Assembly: GCA_029227815.1 (NCBI GenBank)
Contig: CP118523.1
Span: 558,001 to 622,000, forward strand
Direction: 5' to 3'
Length of the DNA stretch: 64,000 nucleotides
Source: Clostridiaceae bacterium M8S5
GTDB taxonomy: Bacteria > Bacillota > Clostridia > Tissierellales > MCWD3
Made by a program: the position numbers and the translations under genes. Below, piece by piece: positions 34,447 to 42,802 of this stretch (positions are counted from its first letter, which is position 1; every line of letters starts with the position of its first letter). The notes below the pieces were generated by a model, which saw only the letters and a list, made by a program, of their open reading frames with translations, was not told where the DNA came from and ran no database searches.

Positions 34447-35385
34447 GTGAACGTTCTAGAAATAAAAAATTTAAAAAAATTTTATGGTAAAAATTTAGCA
34501 GTAAACAATGTGAATTTGCAAATAGAGGAAGGACAGATATATGGAATACTCGGACCTAATGGTGCAGGGAAAAGTACGATGATAAATATGATCTGTGGGT
34601 TGCTTTCACCAACTGATGGAGAGATTTATGTTTTAGGAGAAAAAATGAAAAAAGGGCAGATGGATGTTAAAAATCAGATAGGTTTAGTCCCACAGGATAT
34701 AGCTATTTACGATGATTTATCTGCAATTGAGAACGTATCATTTTTTGGTAGCTTATATGGTCTTTCAGGAAAAATTCTAAAAGAATATACAAAAGAAGCT
34801 TTAGAGTTTGTTGCATTATCGGATAAAGCTAAAGTAAGGCCTTCTAAATTTTCTGGAGGAATGAAGAGAAGGTTAAATATTGCATGCAGTATAGTTCATA
34901 AGCCTAAATTGATAATAATGGATGAACCAACAGTAGGTATAGATCCACAATCTAGGAATCATATACTCTCGTCAATAAAGAGATTGAATGAGTTAGGAAG
35001 TAGTATTATATATACTAGCCATTATATGGAGGAAGTCCAGACGATTTGTAATAAAGTTGCTATTATAGACAAAGGTAAGATAATAGCAGAAGGGTCAATA
35101 AAAGATGTAATAGCAAAACATAGTGATACCAATATCATAAATATTGATGTATTTGACAAAGTTGATGAATCAGTAAAGAAAGTACTTCATACGATATGTG
35201 GTATAGTAAAGGTTGAGATATTAGATAAGCAAATAGTGTTGTACTCAAAGCCAAATAAATACAATTTGGATATAATCATAAACGAATTAAAAGATCATAA
35301 TGTAACAATAAAAAATATAGAGAGCAAATTTAATGACCTAGAGACTATCTTTTTAAACCTCACAGGCAAAAAATTGAGAGATTAG
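34447..35385 (+). CDS. sagG: SagG-type ABC transporter ATPase
   Basis: ATPase of the toxin exporter. Walker A GPNGAGKST, Q-loop GLVPQDIAIYDDLSAIENV, signature FSGGMKRRLNIACSI, Walker B LIIMDEPTVGIDPQ and switch His in IIYTSHYMEE. A C-terminal domain of about 90 residues follows, as in DRA-type exporters with ABC-2 permeases. GTG start after AGGAGG. Six bases after sagF and two before sagH. Confidence 0.93.
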   Translation: MNVLEIKNLKKFYGKNLAVNNVNLQIEEGQIYGILGPNGAGKSTMINMICGLLSPTDGEIYVLGEKMKKGQMDVKNQIGLVPQDIAIYDDLSAIENVSFFGSLYGLSGKILKEYTKEALEFVALSDKAKVRPSKFSGGMKRRLNIACSIVHKPKLIIMDEPTVGIDPQSRNHILSSIKRLNELGSSIIYTSHYMEEVQTICNKVAIIDKGKIIAEGSIKDVIAKHSDTNIINIDVFDKVDESVKKVLHTICGIVKVEILDKQIVLYSKPNKYNLDIIINELKDHNVTIKNIESKFNDLETIFLNLTGKKLRD

Positions 35386-35387
35386 AG

Positions 35388-36530
35388 GTGAAGGACTTGA
35401 AATTTTTATCTATAGTAAAAAAAGAGATGTTACACAATATCAGAGATAAAAGAGCAATGTTCTTAATGATTATATTCCCTATTTTATTAATCGTGATATT
35501 AGGAGCAGCATTTAGTAGTAGCTTTAACTCGTCAAATATAATAAGAGATGTTAAAGTTTCTTATAAAATAAATGATGAAGGTAAGCTAGGAGATAGTTTT
35601 ATTGGTTTTACAAAGAGTATTAGTAAAGAGTTAGATATATCTTTTGAGCCTCTGGATGATGAAGAAATAGCAAAAGATAAGTTAAGAGAAGGATTATATG
35701 ACAGTTTTATAATATTAAATAAAAATGAAATGAAAATATACGTTAATAATCTTAGAATATATAATGCAAACCTTATTGAAACTATGATGAGATCATTTAT
35801 TGATAAAAGTAAGCTAATAGCACAGGTGATTCAGACGAAGCCACAGGCAATAGACACAGTACTTTCTACAAAAGGATATGCCCCCGTGTTTACAGAAAAT
35901 AAATCAATAATAGCAAACAATATACCTAGCTCCAAAGACTATTATTCGATTACTATGTTTACAATGATAATACTTTATAGTACTAATATAGGAGCATTTG
36001 CAATACTTTCTGAAAAGATTAGAAAAACTTATCAAAGAGTGATGAGTTCAAACATACAAAGGATAACTTATATAATGGCGAAGGTCATAAGCTGTTTTAT
36101 AGTAACATCATTACAAGTTTTGATAGTATATTTGTTTAGTAAATATATACTAGGGGCAAATTGGGGAAGCGAGCCAATTTATATATTACTTATATCAGCA
36201 TCATTAATTTTCATGGCTGTATCAGTAGGTGTTGGTTTAGGTGAAGGTGTTAAAAATCCAGCAATAATGGCAGCTGTATTAAATATGACAATACCTGTAT
36301 TTGTATTTTTAGCAGGAGGGTATGTTCCACTAAGTATATTTAATAGTAATATACTCAATAAGATAGCTGAATTGTCGCCATTAAAGTGGACAAATCAAGC
36401 AATGTTTAATTTAATTTACTTTAACGACTTAGGGATAATGGCTAAATGCATAATAATCAATTTGTTTATAGGAGTATTGTTTTTATTAGTACCTGTTATC
36501 AATTCTTTTGCCAGAAAGGATGTGGTATAG
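35388..36530 (+). CDS. sagH: SagH-type ABC-2 permease
   Basis: Membrane subunit of the exporter: one N-terminal helix (about 25-45), a large extracytoplasmic domain (about 50-180) and five C-terminal helices with the ABC-2 region ending near PLKWTNQAMFN. GTG 35388 sits in the AGAGGTG site, so TTG 35397 (MKFLSIVKKEM) is a plausible alternative start. It partners the following paralogous permease as a heterodimer. Confidence 0.88.
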   Translation: MKDLKFLSIVKKEMLHNIRDKRAMFLMIIFPILLIVILGAAFSSSFNSSNIIRDVKVSYKINDEGKLGDSFIGFTKSISKELDISFEPLDDEEIAKDKLREGLYDSFIILNKNEMKIYVNNLRIYNANLIETMMRSFIDKSKLIAQVIQTKPQAIDTVLSTKGYAPVFTENKSIIANNIPSSKDYYSITMFTMIILYSTNIGAFAILSEKIRKTYQRVMSSNIQRITYIMAKVISCFIVTSLQVLIVYLFSKYILGANWGSEPIYILLISASLIFMAVSVGVGLGEGVKNPAIMAAVLNMTIPVFVFLAGGYVPLSIFNSNILNKIAELSPLKWTNQAMFNLIYFNDLGIMAKCIIINLFIGVLFLLVPVINSFARKDVV

Positions 36531-37673
36531 GTGAAAAACTTCTTAGTATTATTCAAACATATAGCTAAACTATCATTTAGAAAAAAAGGTAATTGGGTTA
36601 CATTTTTACTTTTGCCGATACTAGGAGTGTTTGCAGCACTAGCATTTAATAAAGATGCATCAACTGTAACAAGGATAGGTGTATTGGACTTAAATAAGAG
36701 CTATATTACTGTAGATATGATTAGTGGTTTAAAAGAAAATGACAGCTTCCAGATTGTCGAGTTAAAGAATGAGAAATTTGAAAGTTTATTAAAGGATAGA
36801 AAACTTGATTGTGTTGTAAAAGTGCCAAAAGATTTTTCAGGAAAAATAATGCAAGGTACGACAAGTAAATTGGGGATATATAGCATTAAAGGACAAACAA
36901 CAACAATATGGATAGAAAATTATTTAAACTTTTATATAGATAATTTAGTATCAATTGGGAAGATAGCAGATACAAATGATCAATATAAGCAAATCTATCA
37001 GGGATATAAGAATCAAGGTATCAAACTTAATAAGATTAGTGTAGGAGATGTATCAAAAAGTAAAGGAGTAACAAAATCAAGTATAGGCTTTTTGTTAGTG
37101 TTTATGTTAATGGCATCAAGAGCAGTAACAAATTATATCATAACAGATAAACGAACAAAAACATATACGAGGATATTTTGTTCTTCTACAACTAAAATAC
37201 AATATCTACTAGCAAATATTGTTACAAATTTATTAGTGTTTACAATACAGCTTGCAATAATACTAGTGTTGTCATTAGTTGTATTTAAGCTAAATTTTTA
37301 TATTTCGATAGTCAATTTAATAATATTGTTCTTATCATTTGGGCTAGTCGCTATGAGTGTAGGAGTAATAATAGCAACAATATCAAACTCTACAAACCAA
37401 GCTTCGCAGTTAGCGAATATAGTAATAGTACCTACGAGTATGTTAGCAGGATGTTTTTGGCCAATAGAGTTAATGCCTTCATATCTACAAAAATTTGCAC
37501 TAATACTTCCACAGACATGGGTTTTGAAAGCTGTTGATAAATTACAGCATGGTGCAGGTCTAGAAGGTGTATTAATAGATATACTTGTGATAATCAGCTT
37601 TGCAGTAATACTTACTATGATTTCTATATTAAAGATGACAAAAGAAGATGATGTAAAGAATATAATAGCATAA
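36531..37673 (+). CDS. sagI: SagI-type ABC-2 permease
   Basis: Second ABC-2 permease of the exporter, also 380 residues, with the same layout: N-terminal helix, extracytoplasmic domain and C-terminal helix bundle including SVGVIIATISNSTNQASQLAN and PQTWVLKAVDKLQ. It starts directly after the sagH stop with GTG. Last gene of the biosynthetic operon, followed by a strong terminator. Confidence 0.88.
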   Translation: MKNFLVLFKHIAKLSFRKKGNWVTFLLLPILGVFAALAFNKDASTVTRIGVLDLNKSYITVDMISGLKENDSFQIVELKNEKFESLLKDRKLDCVVKVPKDFSGKIMQGTTSKLGIYSIKGQTTTIWIENYLNFYIDNLVSIGKIADTNDQYKQIYQGYKNQGIKLNKISVGDVSKSKGVTKSSIGFLLVFMLMASRAVTNYIITDKRTKTYTRIFCSSTTKIQYLLANIVTNLLVFTIQLAIILVLSLVVFKLNFYISIVNLIILFLSFGLVAMSVGVIIATISNSTNQASQLANIVIVPTSMLAGCFWPIELMPSYLQKFALILPQTWVLKAVDKLQHGAGLEGVLIDILVIISFAVILTMISILKMTKEDDVKNIIA

Positions 37674-37691
37674 AAAAGAATTTTGTTTAAG

Positions 37692-37735
37692 AAAATGAGA
37701 CGTGAGATGATAATCTATCGGTCTCATTTTTTTAT
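37692..37735 (+). terminator. Terminator of the sag-like operon
   Basis: AAATGAGAC with GTCTCATTT (near 37693-37701 and 37721-37729) closes a 19-base loop and is followed by T residues. It separates the biosynthetic operon from the pore-forming protein genes. Confidence 0.85.
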
Positions 37736-37762
37736 TGCACATTGTGAGTTTAACTAACATAA

Positions 37763-37801
37763 GGTACGAGCTTTGACAGATATTATTCTCATGCATATAT
37801 T
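37763..37801 (+). promoter_or_regulatory. Promoter of the pore-forming protein genes
   Basis: TTGACA (37773-37778) and TATATT (37796-37801) with exact 17-base spacing, 31 bases before the first start codon. The -35 is embedded in GGTACGAGCTTTGACA, which resembles GGTACGACTTTACA upstream of the precursor promoter at 29132, suggesting shared control. Confidence 0.65.
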
Positions 37802-37831
37802 ATAGTAGAGCAATATATATGAGGTGATAAT

Positions 37832-38641
37832 ATGGGAATTGACATAAGTATAGATGCAGGTATGACCAAAGAAACGTCAAAAGTAAGTGCAACTGGTATG
37901 ATAATAGATAAAATTAGTGATCAAGAAGTTAAGTCATATGGCCTAAATTCGGACAAAATTAAAGATGCAGTACAAAGGATGTTGTTTGAAAGTAAGCCAT
38001 ATGTAGTACTAGATCCGTTATTTCCATTTTTTTATACTGAAATTGATAGAGTACTAACTGTAAAAAGTGCACAGATAGTTGGGATAACATCCCAACCGAT
38101 AATAGTAAAGACACAAGAATTTATCAATACAAGTAACGTGAAAGGAACGTTTAATGTTAGTATTTCAGATACAGTAACAGATACAGCATCAAATAGTTGG
38201 AGTACAACAGAACAGCTTACAGTTACGCAAAAGATTAGTTATGGTATTAGTTTTATAGGTGGAGGAACAGGTGAGACATCAATATCATATAGTCAGTCGT
38301 GGAGTCAAGGAGGCTCACATTCACAGTCAATAACAGTTGGTTCAACTTCAGGGATAACTGTTGAACTAAAGCCAGGAGAATCAGTATTAGCTGAATTATC
38401 AGCAAGTAGAGGTGTCTTAAAAGTATTAATCAACTATGATGCGTATTTGCAAGGGAATCTTATTATCAAACCTTTAGCAGGGAATTTAATAAGAACTCCT
38501 ATAGCACAAATATTGAGCAGAGCTGGTATGTCCAATTCAATAACCTCTAGTGAAACTATTGAAGTCGGCTATTATGGAAATTCAAGAATACAGCTTAAAA
38601 ATAAAGAGACAGGAAAAGATATATCAACATATTTTCTCTAA
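37832..38641 (+). CDS. Aerolysin/ETX-MTX2-like beta-pore-forming protein 1
   Basis: A 269-residue Ser/Thr-rich, beta-strand-rich protein, first of three tandem paralogues. The segment from about residue 105 (TFNVSISDTVTDTASNSWST, then SYSQSWSQGGSHSQSITVG) has the alternating polar/hydrophobic strands and SYSQSW and GSTSGxTVxLxPGE motifs that recall ETX/MTX2 aerolysin-type toxins. No signal peptide: the start MGIDISIDAG is polar. It is the most divergent of the three and lacks the PTPWGDLYK segment of the others. Good GAGGTGAT site and its own promoter. The toxin fold is inferred from pattern, not from a search. Confidence 0.7.
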   Translation: MGIDISIDAGMTKETSKVSATGMIIDKISDQEVKSYGLNSDKIKDAVQRMLFESKPYVVLDPLFPFFYTEIDRVLTVKSAQIVGITSQPIIVKTQEFINTSNVKGTFNVSISDTVTDTASNSWSTTEQLTVTQKISYGISFIGGGTGETSISYSQSWSQGGSHSQSITVGSTSGITVELKPGESVLAELSASRGVLKVLINYDAYLQGNLIIKPLAGNLIRTPIAQILSRAGMSNSITSSETIEVGYYGNSRIQLKNKETGKDISTYFL

Positions 38642-38680
38642 GTAGTTTCATAGATAATAATAATGGAAAGGGAGATAAAA

Positions 38681-39523
38681 ATGGGTATAGATATATTGAT
38701 TACAGCTGGCCCAGATGGGAGTGCATCAAAAGTAAGTGCTACAGGCTCTGTTCAGCATGTAATAACAGATGACGAAAGAAACACGTTTAAACTATCAGAT
38801 AGTCAACTAAAAAGTGCAGTTAATAAGTATTTTGGAAAAACACCAGACGATGCGTATTTGAGGAGCCCGACTCCATGGGGAGATTTGTATAAAACTTATA
38901 GTTGGCCACAGGTTCAAATGGTACTAGTAGTAGAAAGTGCTGAAATACTTGGCATACAATCACAACCAGTAATAGTAAAAACCCAAGAATTTGTAAACAA
39001 CAGTAGTAAAGTAGGAACCTTTGACGTAGCTATATCAGAAAGCGTTGAAAATACTTCTACAAGCACATGGAGCGTTGGTGGAGAGCTAAGCATAGAACAA
39101 AAGACGAGTGTATCTATAGATTTTATAGGAGAAGTATCAGGAGGAGCATCATTGAAGTATAGCCAATCATGGGGAATAGGAGGCTCACATTCAAGTTCAG
39201 TAACTGTTGGTTCAACTTCAGGGGTTACAGTACAATTAGACCCAGGAGAGACAGTAATAGCATCATTATCAGCAAGCAGAGGAGTATTAAAGGTAAGACT
39301 TAGATACAATGCATATCTAATAGGATATACTGCAGTTAATTATAGCTCAAAGTATAAAGATCACCATTTCTGGGCGATGCCAGTCAGTGATGTCATGGCA
39401 TCAGCTGGTATAAGTAATTCTGTAAAATCTACAGAAGATATTGAAGTTGGTTATTATTCAAATTCGAAGATAGAGCTTACGGATAAAGATACAGGGAAGA
39501 AGAAAGCAACTTATTTCATTTAG
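38681..39523 (+). CDS. Aerolysin/ETX-MTX2-like beta-pore-forming protein 2
   Basis: A 280-residue paralogue of the preceding gene and closer to the following one. N-terminal domain: TGSVQHVITDDERN and SPTPWGDLYKTYSWPQVQ. Pore-forming-type module (about 100-225): FDVAISESVENTSTSTWS, SLKYSQSWGIGGSHSSSV, GSTSGVTVQLDPGE and ASLSASRGVLKVRLRYNAYL. C-terminal part HHFWAMPVSDVMASAG and IEVGYYSNSKIEL. No signal peptide, so release would need lysis, a dedicated exporter or a parasporal-type deposit. AAGGGAG sets ATG 38681; an ATG 18 bases earlier overlaps this site. Confidence 0.72.
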   Translation: MGIDILITAGPDGSASKVSATGSVQHVITDDERNTFKLSDSQLKSAVNKYFGKTPDDAYLRSPTPWGDLYKTYSWPQVQMVLVVESAEILGIQSQPVIVKTQEFVNNSSKVGTFDVAISESVENTSTSTWSVGGELSIEQKTSVSIDFIGEVSGGASLKYSQSWGIGGSHSSSVTVGSTSGVTVQLDPGETVIASLSASRGVLKVRLRYNAYLIGYTAVNYSSKYKDHHFWAMPVSDVMASAGISNSVKSTEDIEVGYYSNSKIELTDKDTGKKKATYFI

Positions 39524-39591
39524 AAAAGATATATTGTAAGAATTTAAAGTTATCATAACTTTTAATAGAATTGTTGAGAGGAGTTTATTAA

Positions 39592-40434
39592 ATGGGTATA
39601 GATGTATTGATTACAGCAGGAGAAGATGCTGCTTCATCTAAAGTCAGTGCATCAGGTTCTGTTCAGCATGTTATAACAGACGATGAAAGAGCAAGTTTCT
39701 TGATAGGAGATAAACAGCTAAAAGATGCAGTAGGAGCTTATTTTGGAAGATCACCAGATGATGCATATGTAAAAAGCCCTACACCATGGGGAGACCTATA
39801 TAAAACTTATGGATGGCCACAGGTTCAGACTGTGCTTTATGTAGAAAGTGCAGAAATACTTGGCTTAACTTCACAACCTGTTATAGTTAAAACACAAGAG
39901 TTTTCAAATCAAAGTAGTCAAAAAGGGACATTCAATGTCGCAATATCAGAGACACTCAATAATACTTCTTCTAGCAATTGGTCAACTGGTGGAACGTTAA
40001 CATTTGGAAGGTCAATATCGGTAGGGATAGATTTTATAGTTAAAGCAAAGGTTGAATACAACATGTCATATAGTCAGTCATGGGGAATAGGAGGCTCACA
40101 TTCTAAATCTATAACAGTTGGGTCTACATCTGGTGTAACGGTAGAGCTAGATCCAGGGGAGACTATAATAGCATCGCTATCAGCTAGCAGAGGTACACTA
40201 AAAGTAAGACTCAGATACAATGCATATTTGATAGGATCAACAGCAGTAAACTACGGTTCAACTTATAAAGATCATCATTTTTGGAGCTTGCCAATAGGTG
40301 CAGTAATGTCAGCCGGGGGGATAACAAATTCAATAAAATCAACAGAAGATATAGAAATAGGATATTACTCTAATTCTAAGATAGAATTGAAAGACAAAGA
40401 TACAGGTCAACAGAAGGGATCATTTCTTGTATAA
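39592..40434 (+). CDS. Aerolysin/ETX-MTX2-like beta-pore-forming protein 3
   Basis: A 280-residue third paralogue. The N- and C-terminal thirds are nearly identical in motif to protein 2 (SPTPWGDLYKTYGWPQVQ, SYSQSWGIGGSHSKSITVG, GYYSNSKIELKDKD). The central strand region differs most (LTFGRSISVGIDFIVKAKVE), where a membrane-inserting hairpin would lie. No signal peptide. AGAGGAG ribosome site. Co-transcription with the other two is likely, followed by a terminator. Divergence concentrated in the hairpin suggests partner or target specificity; this is inference. Confidence 0.72.
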   Translation: MGIDVLITAGEDAASSKVSASGSVQHVITDDERASFLIGDKQLKDAVGAYFGRSPDDAYVKSPTPWGDLYKTYGWPQVQTVLYVESAEILGLTSQPVIVKTQEFSNQSSQKGTFNVAISETLNNTSSSNWSTGGTLTFGRSISVGIDFIVKAKVEYNMSYSQSWGIGGSHSKSITVGSTSGVTVELDPGETIIASLSASRGTLKVRLRYNAYLIGSTAVNYGSTYKDHHFWSLPIGAVMSAGGITNSIKSTEDIEIGYYSNSKIELKDKDTGQQKGSFLV

Positions 40435-40440
40435 AACTTA

Positions 40441-40485
40441 ACAACTCATCATATATAGAATAGAATAAAGTTGGTGAGTTGTTTT
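40441..40485 (+). terminator. Terminator of pore-forming protein genes
   Basis: Arms ACAACTCA (40441-40448) and TGAGTTGT (40475-40482) followed by TTTT, seven bases after the third toxin-like gene. Confidence 0.75.
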
Positions 40486-40511
40486 GATATCCAAAAAGTA
40501 AATAGGTCCAA

Positions 40512-40555
40512 TAAAAAAGAGAGCAGGAATTAATAAAAATCCGAGCTCTTTTTTA
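40512..40555. terminator. Bidirectional terminator downstream of bioA
   Basis: A-run AAAAAAGAG on the left and CTCTTTTTT on the right form a stem closing an A/T-rich loop, giving T-runs on both strands. It lies 30 bases beyond the bioA stop and would end the minus-strand bioDA transcript. Confidence 0.75.
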
Positions 40556-40584
40556 TGGGGATTTAGGGAGTGCTATTGCAACTA

Positions 40585-41952
40585 CTACATAATATTTTCT
40601 CTTTTTAAGTATTCTATAATTGACTCCTTAGCTACATCAATCATAAACGTTATATCATCTTCATTTACTATATAAGGAGGCATAAAATACACAATATTTC
40701 CAAGAGGTCTAAGGAGAACCCCTTTACTAAGTGCTATCTTGTATATTTCGTAACCCACACGTTTTTTAGAATCAAAAGGCTCTTTAGTTTCTTTGTCCAT
40801 AACAAGCTCTATAGCACCAATCATACCTATTTGTCTAAATTCACCTACATAAGGTATATCAAGTAATTTTTCTGTTATTTGCTCCTTAATGAATTCAGAT
40901 TTGGCGATATTGTTTTCTATAGTATTTTCATTCTTGAACATCTTTAGAGTCTCTACAGCTATAGCACAGCCAAGAGGATTACCAGAGTAGCTATGACTGT
41001 GCAAAAATGCTTTCATTGTATCATAATCATCATAAAATGCGTCGTATATAGTATCCGTCATTATTGCAAGAGAAAGTGGCATATATCCAGCAGTTAGACC
41101 TTTTGATACACACATAATGTCAGGAGTAATATTTGCATGTTCGCAGGCGAACATTTTACCAGTACGACCAAAACCAACAGCTATCTCATCAGCAATAAGA
41201 TGTACATCGTATTTATCACAGGCAGCCCTCAATTTTTTGAGGTAAACAGGAGAGTATATCATCATTCCAGCAGCACATTGTACAAGAGGTTCTACAATAA
41301 CCCCACTTATTTCATTATGTTTTTCACTTAATAATTTTTCCATATGCTCAAAGCATTCTGCATCACAATTGTCTCTACATTTTCCATAAGGGCATCTATA
41401 GCAATCAGGACCAGTTGGTCTGAATATATCAAGTAAAAGAGGCTTGTATATTTTATTGTACAGCTCACATCCACTCACAGATAAAGCTCCAATAGTTTCG
41501 CCATGATAAGCATTAGTCAATGCAACAAATCTGGTTTTAGTAGTCTTGCCAATTTGTTGGTGATATTGAAAGCTAAGTTTAAGCGCTATCTCCACAGCGG
41601 ATGACCCATTGTCTCCGAAAAATATTTTTGACAGACCATTAGGTACTACTTCTAAGATACTCCTTGAAAGTTCTATCGCTGGTTTATGTGAAAAGTTTGC
41701 AAATATTGCATGCTCAAGAGTATTTGCTTGATTATAAAGAGCATCATTTATTTTTTGATTAGAGTGTCCAAATATATTTACCCACCATGAAGAAACTGCA
41801 TCTAAATATTTTTTATCGTTTTCATCTATCAGATAAGCTCCCTTACCGCTTTTTAAAACAATAGGTGGAAAGCTTTCATAGTCCTTCATCTGAGAACAGG
41901 GATGCCATATATTATCCAGATCAATTTTTTGTAGCTTAGTCAAATTATTCAT
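40585..41952 (-). CDS. bioA: Adenosylmethionine-8-amino-7-oxononanoate aminotransferase
   Basis: PLP enzyme of biotin synthesis that converts 7-keto-8-aminopelargonate to 7,8-diaminopelargonate using SAM as amino donor. The N-terminal DNIWHPCSQMKDYES is the BioA signature. SSWWVNIFGHSN, the Asp in LIADEIAVGFGRTGK and the PLP Lys in CVSKGLTAGYMPLS are present. A Cys-rich insert (CYRCPYGKCRDNC) near residue 185 is seen in many clostridial BioA. Length 455 residues. The start overlaps the bioD stop by eight bases, so the pair is coupled. Confidence 0.95.
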   Translation of the reverse strand: MNNLTKLQKIDLDNIWHPCSQMKDYESFPPIVLKSGKGAYLIDENDKKYLDAVSSWWVNIFGHSNQKINDALYNQANTLEHAIFANFSHKPAIELSRSILEVVPNGLSKIFFGDNGSSAVEIALKLSFQYHQQIGKTTKTRFVALTNAYHGETIGALSVSGCELYNKIYKPLLLDIFRPTGPDCYRCPYGKCRDNCDAECFEHMEKLLSEKHNEISGVIVEPLVQCAAGMMIYSPVYLKKLRAACDKYDVHLIADEIAVGFGRTGKMFACEHANITPDIMCVSKGLTAGYMPLSLAIMTDTIYDAFYDDYDTMKAFLHSHSYSGNPLGCAIAVETLKMFKNENTIENNIAKSEFIKEQITEKLLDIPYVGEFRQIGMIGAIELVMDKETKEPFDSKKRVGYEIYKIALSKGVLLRPLGNIVYFMPPYIVNEDDITFMIDVAKESIIEYLKRENIM

Positions 41953-42661
41953 TGTTATCCTCCATATCTAGTAATTTAGTTATTTGATTATAAGGCAAAT
42001 ATTTTTCGTAGGTGCATTTTATATCTAAAATATCTTGGCTTTCTACATGAGGTAAAACAAAGATATTTTTTATATTTGTTATGTCTTTAATAACCCGTAT
42101 ATTATCATCTTCATAATCATTTCCCTTATATCCATTAAAAACAATACCTTTGACATCTATATTGAGGCTCTTAAGATAATTAATAGTTAATATAGTGTGG
42201 TTAATAGTTCCTACAGAGGTTCTAGTCACAACTAAGGTAGACAGACCTAAGCTTTTAATCAGATCAGTAATATAATAACTATTTCTTATAATAGGCACTA
42301 TAGCTCCACCAGCACCTTCAACTATTACATATTCATAGGTATTCTTAAGATGATTAAAATGGCTTATTATGTGATTTGGGTCTATTATTACATCTTCTTT
42401 TTCAGAAGCTCTGTGAGGTGATACAGGAGTCTTTAAACAATACGTATTCATCGTGTTATAATCAATATCTATACCAGTTAAATCCTTAACAAATTTTGAG
42501 TCACCCGCTATAAGATTATTATCATAAAATATACCGCCGCTTTGAACAGGCTTATATGGACATACTTTATGATTGTGTTTATTTAAAATATGCGTTATGC
42601 CGGCAGTAACAAATGTTTTACCAACATCTGTATCTGTACCAGTAATAAAAATATGCTTCAT
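41945..42661 (-). CDS. bioD: Dethiobiotin synthetase
   Basis: ATP-dependent carboxylase closing the ureido ring: diaminopelargonate plus CO2 to dethiobiotin. P-loop ITGTDTDVGKTFVTAG at the N-terminus, KPVQSGG, and VIVEGAGGAIVPI (about 112) are diagnostic. 238 residues. First gene of the minus-strand bioDA operon, with a BirA-type operator in its promoter. bioB and bioF are not in the window. Confidence 0.95.
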   Translation of the reverse strand: MKHIFITGTDTDVGKTFVTAGITHILNKHNHKVCPYKPVQSGGIFYDNNLIAGDSKFVKDLTGIDIDYNTMNTYCLKTPVSPHRASEKEDVIIDPNHIISHFNHLKNTYEYVIVEGAGGAIVPIIRNSYYITDLIKSLGLSTLVVTRTSVGTINHTILTINYLKSLNIDVKGIVFNGYKGNDYEDDNIRVIKDITNIKNIFVLPHVESQDILDIKCTYEKYLPYNQITKLLDMEDNNE

Positions 42662-42691
42662 AACTTTACCTTCTTTCTACAATATATGTAT

Positions 42692-42767
42692 AGTATAAAT
42701 AAACAAGATTGGATTGTCAACTAATAATAAAAAACAGGTTGACAAATAAATGATCACATTTTATAAT
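42692..42767. promoter_or_regulatory. Divergent bioDA/bioY promoters sharing a BirA-type operator
   Basis: The palindrome TTGTCAAC (42714-42721) N16 GTTGACAA (42738-42745) matches the BirA/BioR-like biotin operator pattern. Each half contains a -35 element. On plus, TTGACA 42739-42744 is 17 bases from TATAAT 42762-42767 for bioY. On minus, TTGACA (42720-42715) is 17 bases from TATACT (42697-42692) for bioDA. A single bound dimer could therefore block both promoters. Confidence 0.85.
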
Positions 42768-42802
42768 AACAGTGAACTAACAATAAAAGGAGTGTTTATA
42801 TA

